Positions 8,622 through 15,999 of a DNA stretch of 39,607 nucleotides are shown here, piece after piece; within the stretch, counting starts at the first letter, position 1; each line of letters opens with the position of its first letter. Source of the DNA: Maribacter sp. (GTDB taxonomy: Bacteria; Bacteroidota; Bacteroidia; Flavobacteriales; Flavobacteriaceae); NCBI GenBank assembly GCA_024643345.1, contig JAHENB010000027.1:1-39607 (forward strand), given 5' to 3'. A program made the translations under genes and the position numbers. A model generated the notes under the pieces. The model searched no databases. It had not been told where the DNA came from and was given only the letters and a program-made list of their open reading frames with translations.

Positions 8622-9050
8622 CTACTGATGATGAAAAATTGATTTGATCTCGAGCTTGGCAAAATGTCGGAACATTTCCATAACCCCACAATACTTCTCA
8701 ACCGATAGGTCTACCGCCCTTTTTAGCTTGTCTTCGTTCAAGTTTATGCCGTGAAAATGGAATTCTACCAAAACCCTATCATAATATTTGGGGTGTTCCT
8801 CCGTAAGATTGGCTATAGTCTCGATATGGAAGGATTCCACCTCCAGTTTCATTTTTTTGATTAGGCCGGCCACGTCCAGTCCAGAGCAACCTGCCATAGC
8901 GGAGAGCATCAATGCCTTTGGCCTGAAGCCGTTTCCTTCACCACCGTCACTCGGGCCCGCGTCGATTTTTAGGGTCAATCCAGAAGGGTTAGTGCTCTCA
9001 AAGGCCATCTTGCCCAACCATTTGGTACTGATATGATTTGTGGTCCCCAT
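8622..9050 (-). CDS. OsmC family protein
   Basis: This is a 142-residue protein of the OsmC/Ohr fold, whose members reduce organic hydroperoxides with paired cysteines at the dimer interface. Both conserved cysteines are present: C55 in SAMAGCSGLDV and C121 in VEKYCGVMEMF. The region GEGNGFRPKALMLSAMAGCS is typical of the general OsmC branch rather than Ohr. The ATG at 9050 (MGTTNHISTKW) is chosen over one 11 codons upstream, which adds a Lys/Asn-rich extension. It is divergent from a CxxC carboxymuconolactone-decarboxylase-like gene, so the two may form a peroxide-defence pair. Confidence 0.9.
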   Translation of the reverse strand: MGTTNHISTKWLGKMAFESTNPSGLTLKIDAGPSDGGEGNGFRPKALMLSAMAGCSGLDVAGLIKKMKLEVESFHIETIANLTEEHPKYYDRVLVEFHFHGINLNEDKLKRAVDLSVEKYCGVMEMFRHFAKLEIKSIFHHQ

Positions 9051-9087
9051 TATTTTTTGTTTCTTGTTAATATATTTATTCAAGATT

Positions 9088-9095
9088 CAAAAGTA
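9088..9095 (-). promoter_or_regulatory. Bacteroidota -7 element TACTTTTG before osmC
   Basis: This is an exact TAnnTTTG on the minus strand, 37 bp upstream of the osmC ATG at 9050. The 73-bp divergent spacer also holds a weaker plus-strand box, TATATTTA (9071-9078), for the gene at 9124. The two promoters would overlap and could be co-regulated. Confidence 0.5.
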
Positions 9096-9123
9096 GCACA
9101 AAACCCCGTAAAAACCTTACAGT

Positions 9124-9726
9124 ATGCCATTGGTAAAACCGCTTGATGCAGATTACGATACAGAAACAAAAGAATTGTCGCGCTTCTTTAACGAAACCTT
9201 GGGTTTTTGCCCCAATTCGGTGCTCACCATGCAGCACCGTCCTGCCATTTCAAAGGCTTTCATCAACCTCAATAAGGCTGTCATGGCCAATGAAGGCAGG
9301 GTTACCTCAGCCCTTAAGCGGATGATAGCCTGGGTCAGCAGCAATGCGAGTGGTTGTCGATACTGTCAGGCCCATGCCATTCGGGCCGCAGAACGTTATG
9401 GGGCCGAACAGGAGAAGCTCGACCATATTTGGGAGTATCGCACCCATAGTTCATTTTCAGAGGCGGAAAGGGCCGCCCTGGACTTTTCCCTATTGGCCTC
9501 CCAAGTACCCAACGGGGTGAATGCCGAGATAAAGGAACGACTTTACCGCTATTGGAACGAAGGGGAAATCGTTGAAATATTGGGCGTTATTGCCTTATTC
9601 GGATATCTGAACCGATGGAACGACTCAATGGGCACCACCATTGAGGAAGGTGCGGTTGAAAGTGGGGAACAGTACTTAGGGAAACACGGCTGGGAAAAAG
9701 GGAAACATGGGGGAGGTGTTTATTAA
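9124..9726 (+). CDS. Carboxymuconolactone decarboxylase family protein (AhpD-like)
   Basis: The protein has 200 residues, with the AhpD-type redox motif GCRYCQAHA (C78, C81, H84) in the middle of a helical bundle. AhpD-like proteins of this family act as CxxC thiol reductases or peroxidases; the true decarboxylases lack the CxxC. It is therefore more likely a peroxidase or alkylhydroperoxidase than an aromatic-degradation enzyme. The divergent osmC gene supports an oxidative-stress role. The C-terminal 30 residues (EEGAVESGEQYLGKHGWEKG) are polar and probably flexible. It ends 27 bp from the convergent DUF819 gene. Confidence 0.88.
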   Translation: MPLVKPLDADYDTETKELSRFFNETLGFCPNSVLTMQHRPAISKAFINLNKAVMANEGRVTSALKRMIAWVSSNASGCRYCQAHAIRAAERYGAEQEKLDHIWEYRTHSSFSEAERAALDFSLLASQVPNGVNAEIKERLYRYWNEGEIVEILGVIALFGYLNRWNDSMGTTIEEGAVESGEQYLGKHGWEKGKHGGGVY

Positions 9727-9753
9727 TTTACCTCAAATCTTCACAAAGGGATT

Positions 9754-10890
9754 TCAGTGCATACCCAACAGAAAATGACGTAGCAGATAAATGGTGAACA
9801 TCCCCCAAAAAGTACCCGTCGCCATACTCAAAATCGCCAGAACGATGGCATGCGGCATCCATTTTTTTTCATAGGCCGCCGTAACGGCAGGTGCCGTTGC
9901 GATGCCCCCGACATTCGCCATACTGGCAATGGGTACCCAGGCCATATTTACATTTAACAATTTCGCGACCAGGACCATAAATACAAAATGGCCCAAGATC
10001 CAAATGGTCAAAAAAACCAAAAAAGTACTATTGAAACCGAGGGTCGCAAATTGCAGCTTCAGACCCAAGACCGCCATGACCACGATGATCAGGATGCCGC
10101 CCAATTTCAAGGAAAAATGAAAGTCCCATTTGGGAATAAAATTGCTCAAGGCCAGCCCCAATATCGACAAGACGACCACCTTGGCCACAAAACTGTCGAT
10201 TGAAAAATGGCATAAAAGAATGGCCAATAGCATGATTGTGCCACAGAGCCATGGGGAAAGTGGATTCTTGGCTTCGCCACGCAGGTCTTCCGGCATGGCA
10301 ATATCTGAAATGCGGAACATCTTATTCAGGAATTGGCTTTTTTTGATGGTTTGGAACATCAAGATGGTCCAAATGTTCACCAATATATTGTCCATCACCA
10401 AAACCGATAGAAAAATATGCTCAGGGCATTCGACGAGTTCCTTCAATACCAATTGACTGGTACTCCCGCCGATCCAGCTGCCCACTATGGGCGGAATACC
10501 CATCCAATATCCCTCTTGAACCATAGTGGTGGTGACCAGTTCTGATTCCGACATGCCCAATACCAATACTACGGGGAACAGGGCTATAAAAAAAGATCCG
10601 GACAAAAAAAGCAGGATCGGTTTCCACCCAATGGCTTTCAATTGTCCGATCGATAGGCTGGCCATCACCGAAATGATGGCCAAAGGTATAAAAAGATCTC
10701 TGCTGTATCGGTGGATTTCGGCCTGCGAAAAATCCACATCCAGACCATACGAAATCAAGGCGGGAATGAGGTAGGCGAGCAAGATAGCGGGTACCCAATC
10801 AAAAAGCGATTGGATATGCCGGTTTTCCCATCGGTCCATAAAATAAACGGCCAATACGGTGAACAACGAAATGAGCCATGGCCATATCAT
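9754..10890 (-). CDS. DUF819 family membrane protein
   Basis: The 378-residue protein has about 11 hydrophobic helices in two halves of similar pattern. Segments such as GIPPIVGSWIGGSTSQLVLKE and MANVGGIATAPAVTAAYEKK match the paired Gly-rich motifs of the DUF819 (YjcL-like) family, which belongs to the bile-acid/Na+ symporter-like superfamily. The substrate is unknown. I start at the ATG at 10890, since the codon before it is GTG. It lies 36 bp downstream of rsmI on the same strand, so the two could be co-transcribed. Confidence 0.85.
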   Translation of the reverse strand: MIWPWLISLFTVLAVYFMDRWENRHIQSLFDWVPAILLAYLIPALISYGLDVDFSQAEIHRYSRDLFIPLAIISVMASLSIGQLKAIGWKPILLFLSGSFFIALFPVVLVLGMSESELVTTTMVQEGYWMGIPPIVGSWIGGSTSQLVLKELVECPEHIFLSVLVMDNILVNIWTILMFQTIKKSQFLNKMFRISDIAMPEDLRGEAKNPLSPWLCGTIMLLAILLCHFSIDSFVAKVVVLSILGLALSNFIPKWDFHFSLKLGGILIIVVMAVLGLKLQFATLGFNSTFLVFLTIWILGHFVFMVLVAKLLNVNMAWVPIASMANVGGIATAPAVTAAYEKKWMPHAIVLAILSMATGTFWGMFTIYLLRHFLLGMH

Positions 10891-10926
10891 CACTTGAATT
10901 TAAGATATTTCAATTTAGCCCTCGCT

Positions 10927-11598
10927 TCATTTCTTGCCGGCTACCACGATTACGATTTCGCCCTTTGCCGGTTTTTTGGTGTAATGTTCCAAGACTTGTG
11001 CAGCTGTTCCCCTGATGGTCTCTTCGTACATTTTTGTGAGTTCCCTGCAAACGGCAACTTGGCGTTCCGCACCGAAAAAAGCGACAATATTGGTCAAGGT
11101 CTTGAGCAGTTTATGGGGCGATTCGTAGAGAATCAGGGTGCGGCTTTCTTCGGCCAACAGTTGCAGTCGGGTCTGTCGGCCCTTTTTGACCGGTAAGAAC
11201 CCCTCAAAAACAAATCGATCGCTTGGCATACCGCTGTTCACCAGAGCGGGAACAAAAGCCGTTGGTCCTGGAAGGCATTCCACTTCGATGGCATTTTCGA
11301 TACAGGCCCGTGTCAAAAGGAATCCTGGGTCCGAAATGCCAGGGGTGCCCGCATCCGATATCAAGGCCATTTGTTCCCCGTCCAATAATCGTTCGATCAG
11401 ATGATCAAGTTTTTTATGCTCGTTATGCATGTGGTGGCTCTGCATCGGAGTGGAAATTTGAAAATGGTGCAGCAATTTACCACTGGTACGGGTATCTTCC
11501 GCCAAAATTAAGTCGACCTCTTTTAATATTCGCAAGGCACGAAGGGTAATGTCTTCCAAATTACCGATCGGCGTGGGCACCAGGTATAATTTTCCCAT
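10927..11598 (-). CDS. rsmI: 16S rRNA (cytidine1402-2'-O)-methyltransferase RsmI
   Basis: This tetrapyrrole-methylase-fold enzyme uses SAM to 2'-O-methylate C1402 of 16S rRNA in the decoding centre. Diagnostic segments are LYLVPTPIGNLEDITLRAL at the N-terminus, EDTRTS, LISDAGTPGISDPG (SAM binding) and CLPGPTAFVPALVNSGMPSD. At 223 residues it is shorter than E. coli RsmI (286); it stops after the catalytic domain with KGEIVIVVAGKK. That is the usual Bacteroidota form, not a truncation. Confidence 0.95.
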   Translation of the reverse strand: MGKLYLVPTPIGNLEDITLRALRILKEVDLILAEDTRTSGKLLHHFQISTPMQSHHMHNEHKKLDHLIERLLDGEQMALISDAGTPGISDPGFLLTRACIENAIEVECLPGPTAFVPALVNSGMPSDRFVFEGFLPVKKGRQTRLQLLAEESRTLILYESPHKLLKTLTNIVAFFGAERQVAVCRELTKMYEETIRGTAAQVLEHYTKKPAKGEIVIVVAGKK

Positions 11599-11664
11599 CG
11601 ATTGCTAAGGTATTCATTAATAATTCATTCGAAGATCACACTTTGTGAGCTTAAAACCTTTCCA

Positions 11665-11690
11665 TAAAAAAACCCTACGATCTGTAGGGC
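11665..11690 (-). terminator. Intrinsic terminator after the 11717-12406 gene
   Basis: On the minus strand, CCCTAC-AGATC-GTAGGG is followed by seven T residues, 27 bp beyond the gene's stop. A T-rich stretch also follows on the plus strand, so it may work weakly in that direction. Confidence 0.8.
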
Positions 11691-11716
11691 TCTTCTTTTA
11701 TACTTCCGAGCGGGAA

Positions 11717-12406
11717 TCAGGCAAATTTTCGCTCGATCAACTCCATGAATCTGGCTTCGTATTCCTCTTTTCCTTCCCAGTTATTGTAATCGGGCTTTAC
11801 CATATTATTCACAAAAGAGATCGATCGCTCATGGGTCTCAATGGTGCCCAACTGGGACAAAACACGATTATAGTCTTCAGAACTGCCATTGAAAAGATGT
11901 TTGATAAAAGCGAGCTTGTTGTTAAGGTCTACCTTTATTTCCTTTTTGGCCAGTTGGTCGTTCAATGATTTTTGCTTGGTTTCTTCCTTTGGCTGGGACT
12001 CCTTTTTTGGCATAAAAAGTTCCTTGTCGTTTTTCATGTAATTGGGCTTTGCCAAAAATTCCGCCAAAACATCTTCTTCATCGGCACTATTGGACATTTC
12101 AGAGACCATGTGCTTTATGGTATCCATTCCTGGGGTAATAATGTCTTCTTGATGTGGGTTGTTTTCGGGAACCGATGCATTGGCGCTGAGCACCATACTT
12201 GCCATTTTCTCGAATTTTGCGGCGAATACGTTCTTCGAAACATCGATTTCGATGTCATGAAGTTTTTCCTCGATAAATTTTAGCACGGCCAATTTCTCGT
12301 ATAGGGCTTTGGAAGCCTCATATAGTTCTGTTATCTCGTTCAGATCACGGGCATTGATAATGTCGGTCGACAATTTTCGCAGCTCTTCCTTCAATTTTTT
12401 CTTCAT
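11717..12406 (-). CDS. Conserved-looking flavobacterial protein of unknown function
   Basis: The protein has 229 residues from the ATG at 12406; an in-frame ATG 21 codons earlier adds only a Lys-rich leader. Three regions are visible. A charged, probably coiled-coil N-terminal segment (KKKLKEELRKLSTDI through about residue 75) comes first. An acidic, low-complexity middle follows (NNPHQEDIITPGMDT, ADEEDVLAEFLAKP, KKESQPKEETKQ). The compact C-terminal region of about 70 residues starts at DLNNKLAFIKHLFNG and ends with the aromatic, acidic EEYEARFMELIERKF. It has no signal peptide or membrane helix and is probably cytoplasmic. It is divergent from tdk and has its own terminator. I do not recognise a characterised family. 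Confidence 0.75.
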   Translation of the reverse strand: MKKKLKEELRKLSTDIINARDLNEITELYEASKALYEKLAVLKFIEEKLHDIEIDVSKNVFAAKFEKMASMVLSANASVPENNPHQEDIITPGMDTIKHMVSEMSNSADEEDVLAEFLAKPNYMKNDKELFMPKKESQPKEETKQKSLNDQLAKKEIKVDLNNKLAFIKHLFNGSSEDYNRVLSQLGTIETHERSISFVNNMVKPDYNNWEGKEEYEARFMELIERKFA

Positions 12407-12507
12407 CACAATAATTTTTCCTTGCGTATCAGGGCTGTTCTTTTTTTTAATTTTATCTTTCTTAAACAAGAACGAAAAAACCCCTTATTTTCGTCTAAAA
12501 TTACGAA

Positions 12508-13152
12508 ATGTTTCTCGAAAACACGGTAAACCCTAAAGAACAATTCGGCTGGATCGAGGTGATCTGTGGCTCGATGTTCTCCGGAAAGACCGAAGAACTG
12601 ATCCGCCGGCTGAAAAGGGCGAAATTTGCCAAACAGAAGGTTGAAATCTTTAAGCCTATGGTCGATACCCGATATCATGACGATAAGGTAATTTCACACG
12701 ATGCCAACGAAATCAGGTCTACCCCGGTACCCGCCGCGGCCAACATTAGACTTTTGGCCGATGGCTGCGATGTAGTGGGAATCGATGAGGCACAGTTTTT
12801 CGATGATGAAATCGTTACGGTCTGTAACGACCTGGCCAATAAAGGGGTTAGGGTAGTGGTCGCCGGTCTGGATATGGATTTCAAGGGAAATCCCTTTGGC
12901 CCAATGCCCGCTTTGATGGCCACCGCGGAATATGTTACCAAAGTACATGCCATTTGTACACGCACGGGTAATTTGGCCAATTATAGTTTTCGAAAATCGA
13001 AAAACGATAAATTGGTATTGCTGGGAGAAACCGATGCCTATGAACCTTTGAGCCGTGCCGCCTTTTTTAAGGCAATGCTACGGGAAAAAGTGAACAAAAT
13101 GGAAGTACAAGCCGAAGAAGTTATCCCAGACGAAAAGAAAAAAAATGCCTAA
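12508..13152 (+). CDS. tdk: Thymidine kinase (TK1-like)
   Basis: The 214-residue type II thymidine kinase phosphorylates thymidine to dTMP in salvage. The P-loop GSMFSGKT (21-28) and the Walker B/catalytic DEAQFF (E94) are intact, as is the [15 protein letters not shown] segment. The zinc-binding lasso is degenerate: of the four usual cysteines only C150 remains. The others are T153 (in CTRTG) and S182 and A185 (in LSRAAF). The last 20 residues are charged. A near-consensus -7 box (TATTTTCG, 12486-12493) lies 14 bp before the ATG. The gene overlaps alr by 8 bp, which implies translational coupling. Confidence 0.95.
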   Translation: MFLENTVNPKEQFGWIEVICGSMFSGKTEELIRRLKRAKFAKQKVEIFKPMVDTRYHDDKVISHDANEIRSTPVPAAANIRLLADGCDVVGIDEAQFFDDEIVTVCNDLANKGVRVVVAGLDMDFKGNPFGPMPALMATAEYVTKVHAICTRTGNLANYSFRKSKNDKLVLLGETDAYEPLSRAAFFKAMLREKVNKMEVQAEEVIPDEKKKNA

Positions 13153-14254
13153 GGCCACTGAAACGGTTCTGGAAATCGACTTGGGTGCCCTGGAACACAA
13201 CTATAGGTTTTTGCGTTCCAGGCTAAATCCCGAAACCAAATTTTTGGGCGTTGTAAAAGCCTTTGCTTATGGCAGTGATGCCGATCGGGTCGCCCTGACA
13301 TTGCAGACCCTGGGTATAGATTATTTTGCCGTGGCCTATGTAAAGGAGGGCGTGGCATTGCGAAATGCGGGCATCACCAGACCAATATTGGTATTACATC
13401 CCCAACCATGCAATTTTGGGGAACTGATCAAGCATTGTCTCGAACCCAGTCTGTATTCGCCCAGAATCCTGAAAACGTTTCTTGCCGTTGCGGTTGAAAG
13501 CGCCCAAAACTCATATCCCGTACATTTAAAGTTCAATACGGGCCTGAACCGTCTTGGTTTTTGGGAAAATGATATCGATTTTATTGCAGAACAATTGAAG
13601 GGGCGGAAGGAAATCAGGGTTAAGTCTATCTTTTCACATTTGGCGGCTTCTGAAGATCTGGCCGAAAGGGAATTTACTTTGGGTCAAATCGCATCTTTCA
13701 AAAAAATTGCGGAAGAAATAGAGCTTAAACTTGATCAGAAGCCTTTTCGTCATATCCTCAATACATCGGGGATCCTGAACTATGTGGAGGCGCAGTACGA
13801 TATGGTACGCAGCGGAATCGGTCTGTACGGTTTCGGCAACAATCCCAAAATAGATGCGCACTTAAGGCCCATGGCCACGCTAAAGACCGTTATCTCCCAA
13901 ATACATCGCCTTGAACCTGGTGAAAGTGTGGGGTACAACAGGGGATATACTTCCGTCGGCTACCGCACCACCGCCACCCTTCCCTTGGGTCATGCCGATG
14001 GCATTGGCCGCCAGTACGGTAATGGCAATACCTATGTGACGGTCAATGGAAAAAAGGCCTTGATCATCGGTAATGTATGTATGGATATGATTATGATCGA
14101 TGTTACGGAAATCGATTGCAATGAGGGCGATGAGGTCATTATATTTGGATCAGATCCCACGGCCTCATATTTTGCTTCAACGGCCCACACGATATCCTAT
14201 GAATTATTGACGGGCATATCGCAAAGGGTAAAACGTATTTTTATTGACCGTTAA
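13145..14254 (+). CDS. alr: Alanine racemase
   Basis: The 369-residue PLP enzyme makes D-alanine for peptidoglycan. The PLP lysine is K38 in [10 protein letters not shown]. The substrate-binding region [12 protein letters not shown] and the catalytic tyrosine Y264 in [10 protein letters not shown] are present, together with the PLP-phosphate site RSGIGLYG and the late [11 protein letters not shown] motif. It is a stand-alone racemase, not fused to MurF as in some Bacteroidota. Its ATG lies inside the end of tdk (8-bp overlap). Confidence 0.95.
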   Translation: MPKATETVLEIDLGALEHNYRFLRSRLNPETKFLGVVKAFAYGSDADRVALTLQTLGIDYFAVAYVKEGVALRNAGITRPILVLHPQPCNFGELIKHCLEPSLYSPRILKTFLAVAVESAQNSYPVHLKFNTGLNRLGFWENDIDFIAEQLKGRKEIRVKSIFSHLAASEDLAEREFTLGQIASFKKIAEEIELKLDQKPFRHILNTSGILNYVEAQYDMVRSGIGLYGFGNNPKIDAHLRPMATLKTVISQIHRLEPGESVGYNRGYTSVGYRTTATLPLGHADGIGRQYGNGNTYVTVNGKKALIIGNVCMDMIMIDVTEIDCNEGDEVIIFGSDPTASYFASTAHTISYELLTGISQRVKRIFIDR

Positions 14255-14317
14255 CAATTCATCAAGGGTATAATTTTATTACATTGTGACTCATTAACCA
14301 ATTAAATCTACTGTATC

Positions 14318-14719
14318 ATGTTAAAAGAATTTAAGAATTTCATTATGACCGGTAACGTCATTGAGTTTGCAGTTGCGGTAATCATGGCAGGTGCCGTAGG
14401 CCTTGTTGTGAACGGCTTTGTTTCCGATATTATCATGCCAATTGTAGGCCATTTTTCGGGCGGGGTCGACTTTTCGAATTTGAAAATCATACTTTCCGAG
14501 GCCAGCGGTGTGGCAGGAGAAGCGGGCTATGTGGCCGAAAATGCCATTCGATGGGGGGCATGGGTAAATACCATTGTCAACCTGATTATCGTCGGATTGG
14601 TGATGTTTATCATCATCAAAGCCTATAACAAGACCAAAACACCACCAGCACCCCCGGCGCCAAGTGGTCCTTCACAAGAGGAGTTATTGACACAGATCCG
14701 AGATCTTCTAAAAAAATAA
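14318..14719 (+). CDS. mscL: Large-conductance mechanosensitive channel MscL
   Basis: The 133-residue protein has the MscL layout: an amphipathic N-terminus (LKEFKNFIMTGNVIEFAVAV), TM1 running through GAVGLVVNGFVSDIIMPIVG, a periplasmic loop, TM2 (WVNTIVNLIIVGLVMFIIIK), a Pro-rich linker (TPPAPPAPSGPS) and the C-terminal helix EELLTQIRDLLKK. It forms a homopentameric pore that opens under membrane tension and releases solutes during hypo-osmotic shock. It is followed by a strong terminator. Confidence 0.96.
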   Translation: MLKEFKNFIMTGNVIEFAVAVIMAGAVGLVVNGFVSDIIMPIVGHFSGGVDFSNLKIILSEASGVAGEAGYVAENAIRWGAWVNTIVNLIIVGLVMFIIIKAYNKTKTPPAPPAPSGPSQEELLTQIRDLLKK

Positions 14720-14772
14720 TTGCCAATTGCTCCCCATTGATACCGGGGATGCCGCTACACTATATAGTTCTA

Positions 14773-14803
14773 AACCCCTGCTTTTTGACAGGGGTTCTTT
14801 TTT
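14773..14803 (+). terminator. Intrinsic terminator after mscL
   Basis: An 8-bp perfect stem, AACCCCTG/CAGGGGTT, with an 8-nt loop is followed by CTTTTTTG. It lies about 54 bp after the mscL stop and separates it from asd. Confidence 0.85.
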
Positions 14804-14868
14804 GCCTTTTGTATTTTGTTTTAAATATAACATTTTGTTGTAATAATTATAAATCGATGGTGCTTTGC

Positions 14869-14899
14869 TTGTGCAATCACAAAGCTTGAAGTACTTTTA
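14869..14899 (+). promoter_or_regulatory. asd: Probable asd promoter (TTG-N20-TACTTTTA)
   Basis: A TTG (14869-14871) is followed after 20 bp by TACTTTTA (14892-14899), one mismatch from the -7 consensus and 18 bp before the asd ATG. The -33 side overlaps an inverted repeat, TTGTG-CAAT-CACAA (14869-14882), flanked by GCTTTG and CAAAGC, a possible operator. Confidence 0.45.
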
Positions 14900-14917
14900 C
14901 GGTCTAAATCATTAAAA

Positions 14918-15907
14918 ATGACAGTAGCGGTTGTAGGTGCCACAGGAATGGTCGGCGAAGTAATGTTAAGGGTTCTGGCGGAGCGAAATTTTCCGTTGAC
15001 CGAATTGCTATTGGTCGCTTCCGAACGGTCTGTGGGCAAGACCTTGTCCTATAAGGGAAAGGAACATAAGATCGTTTCCCTGGCCGATGCCGTGGCCGCG
15101 AAGCCCCAGATCGCCATATTCTCAGCGGGAGGGGAGACTTCGTTGGAATGGGCGCCCAAATTTGCCGCTGTGGGGACTACCGTGATAGACAATTCATCGG
15201 CCTGGCGAATGGATCCCGATAAAAAACTCATTGTCCCTGAAATCAACGCCCATGAATTGACGATCCATGATAAGATAATAGCCAACCCCAATTGCTCGAC
15301 CATTCAACTGGTGATGGTCTTGGCCCCACTGCACAAAAAATACCATATGAAACGGGTGGTGGTATCGACCTATCAATCGGTATCGGGTACCGGCGTGAAA
15401 GCTGTGAGGCAATTGGAAAATGAAATCAATGGAGTTCAAGGGGAAATGGCCTATCCCTATCCTATAGGGCGAAATGCGCTGCCGCACTGTGATTCGTTTT
15501 TGGAAAATGGCTATACCAAAGAGGAGATGAAACTGGCTCGCGAACCACAAAAAATACTTAATGATCGTACCTTTTCAGTGTCGGCCACAGCAGTAAGGAT
15601 CCCGACTGCAGGGGGGCATTCCGAATCGGTCAACGTTGAATTTATCAATGACTTCGCCCTCAATGAAGTGCGTCAACTTTTACAGGCCACCCCTGGGGTT
15701 GTCGTGCAGGACAATCCCGATACCAACACCTATCCCATGCCCATTTATGCCCATGACAAGGATGAGGTGTTCGTGGGGCGCATCCGAAGGGATGAAAGCC
15801 AGCGCAATACTCTACATCTGTGGATCGTAGCCGATAATCTTAGGAAGGGGGCCGCGACGAATGCAATACAGATCGCAGAATACCTGTTAGAAAAACAATT
15901 GGTATGA
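14918..15907 (+). CDS. asd: Aspartate-semialdehyde dehydrogenase
   Basis: The 329-residue NADPH enzyme reduces L-aspartyl-4-phosphate to the semialdehyde, the branch point to lysine/diaminopimelate, threonine and methionine. The Rossmann motif VAVVGATGMVGEVMLRVL, the catalytic cysteine C126 in NPNCSTIQ and the active-site histidine H234 in PTAGGHSESVN are present. It is monocistronic here, with its own promoter and terminator. Confidence 0.96.
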   Translation: MTVAVVGATGMVGEVMLRVLAERNFPLTELLLVASERSVGKTLSYKGKEHKIVSLADAVAAKPQIAIFSAGGETSLEWAPKFAAVGTTVIDNSSAWRMDPDKKLIVPEINAHELTIHDKIIANPNCSTIQLVMVLAPLHKKYHMKRVVVSTYQSVSGTGVKAVRQLENEINGVQGEMAYPYPIGRNALPHCDSFLENGYTKEEMKLAREPQKILNDRTFSVSATAVRIPTAGGHSESVNVEFINDFALNEVRQLLQATPGVVVQDNPDTNTYPMPIYAHDKDEVFVGRIRRDESQRNTLHLWIVADNLRKGAATNAIQIAEYLLEKQLV

Positions 15908-15930
15908 TCCGGTCACATAAATTTCTGTTA

Positions 15931-15968
15931 AACCTATGGAACCACTGCTTTCCAAAGGTTTTTTTTGT
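15931..15968 (+). terminator. Intrinsic terminator after asd
   Basis: AACCTaTGGAA pairs with TTCCAaAGGTT (10 bp with one A-A mismatch, 8-nt loop) and runs directly into eight T residues. Confidence 0.85.
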
Positions 15969-15999
15969 TTTATTTTAGGGCCTTTAATATCCCGCTCCC

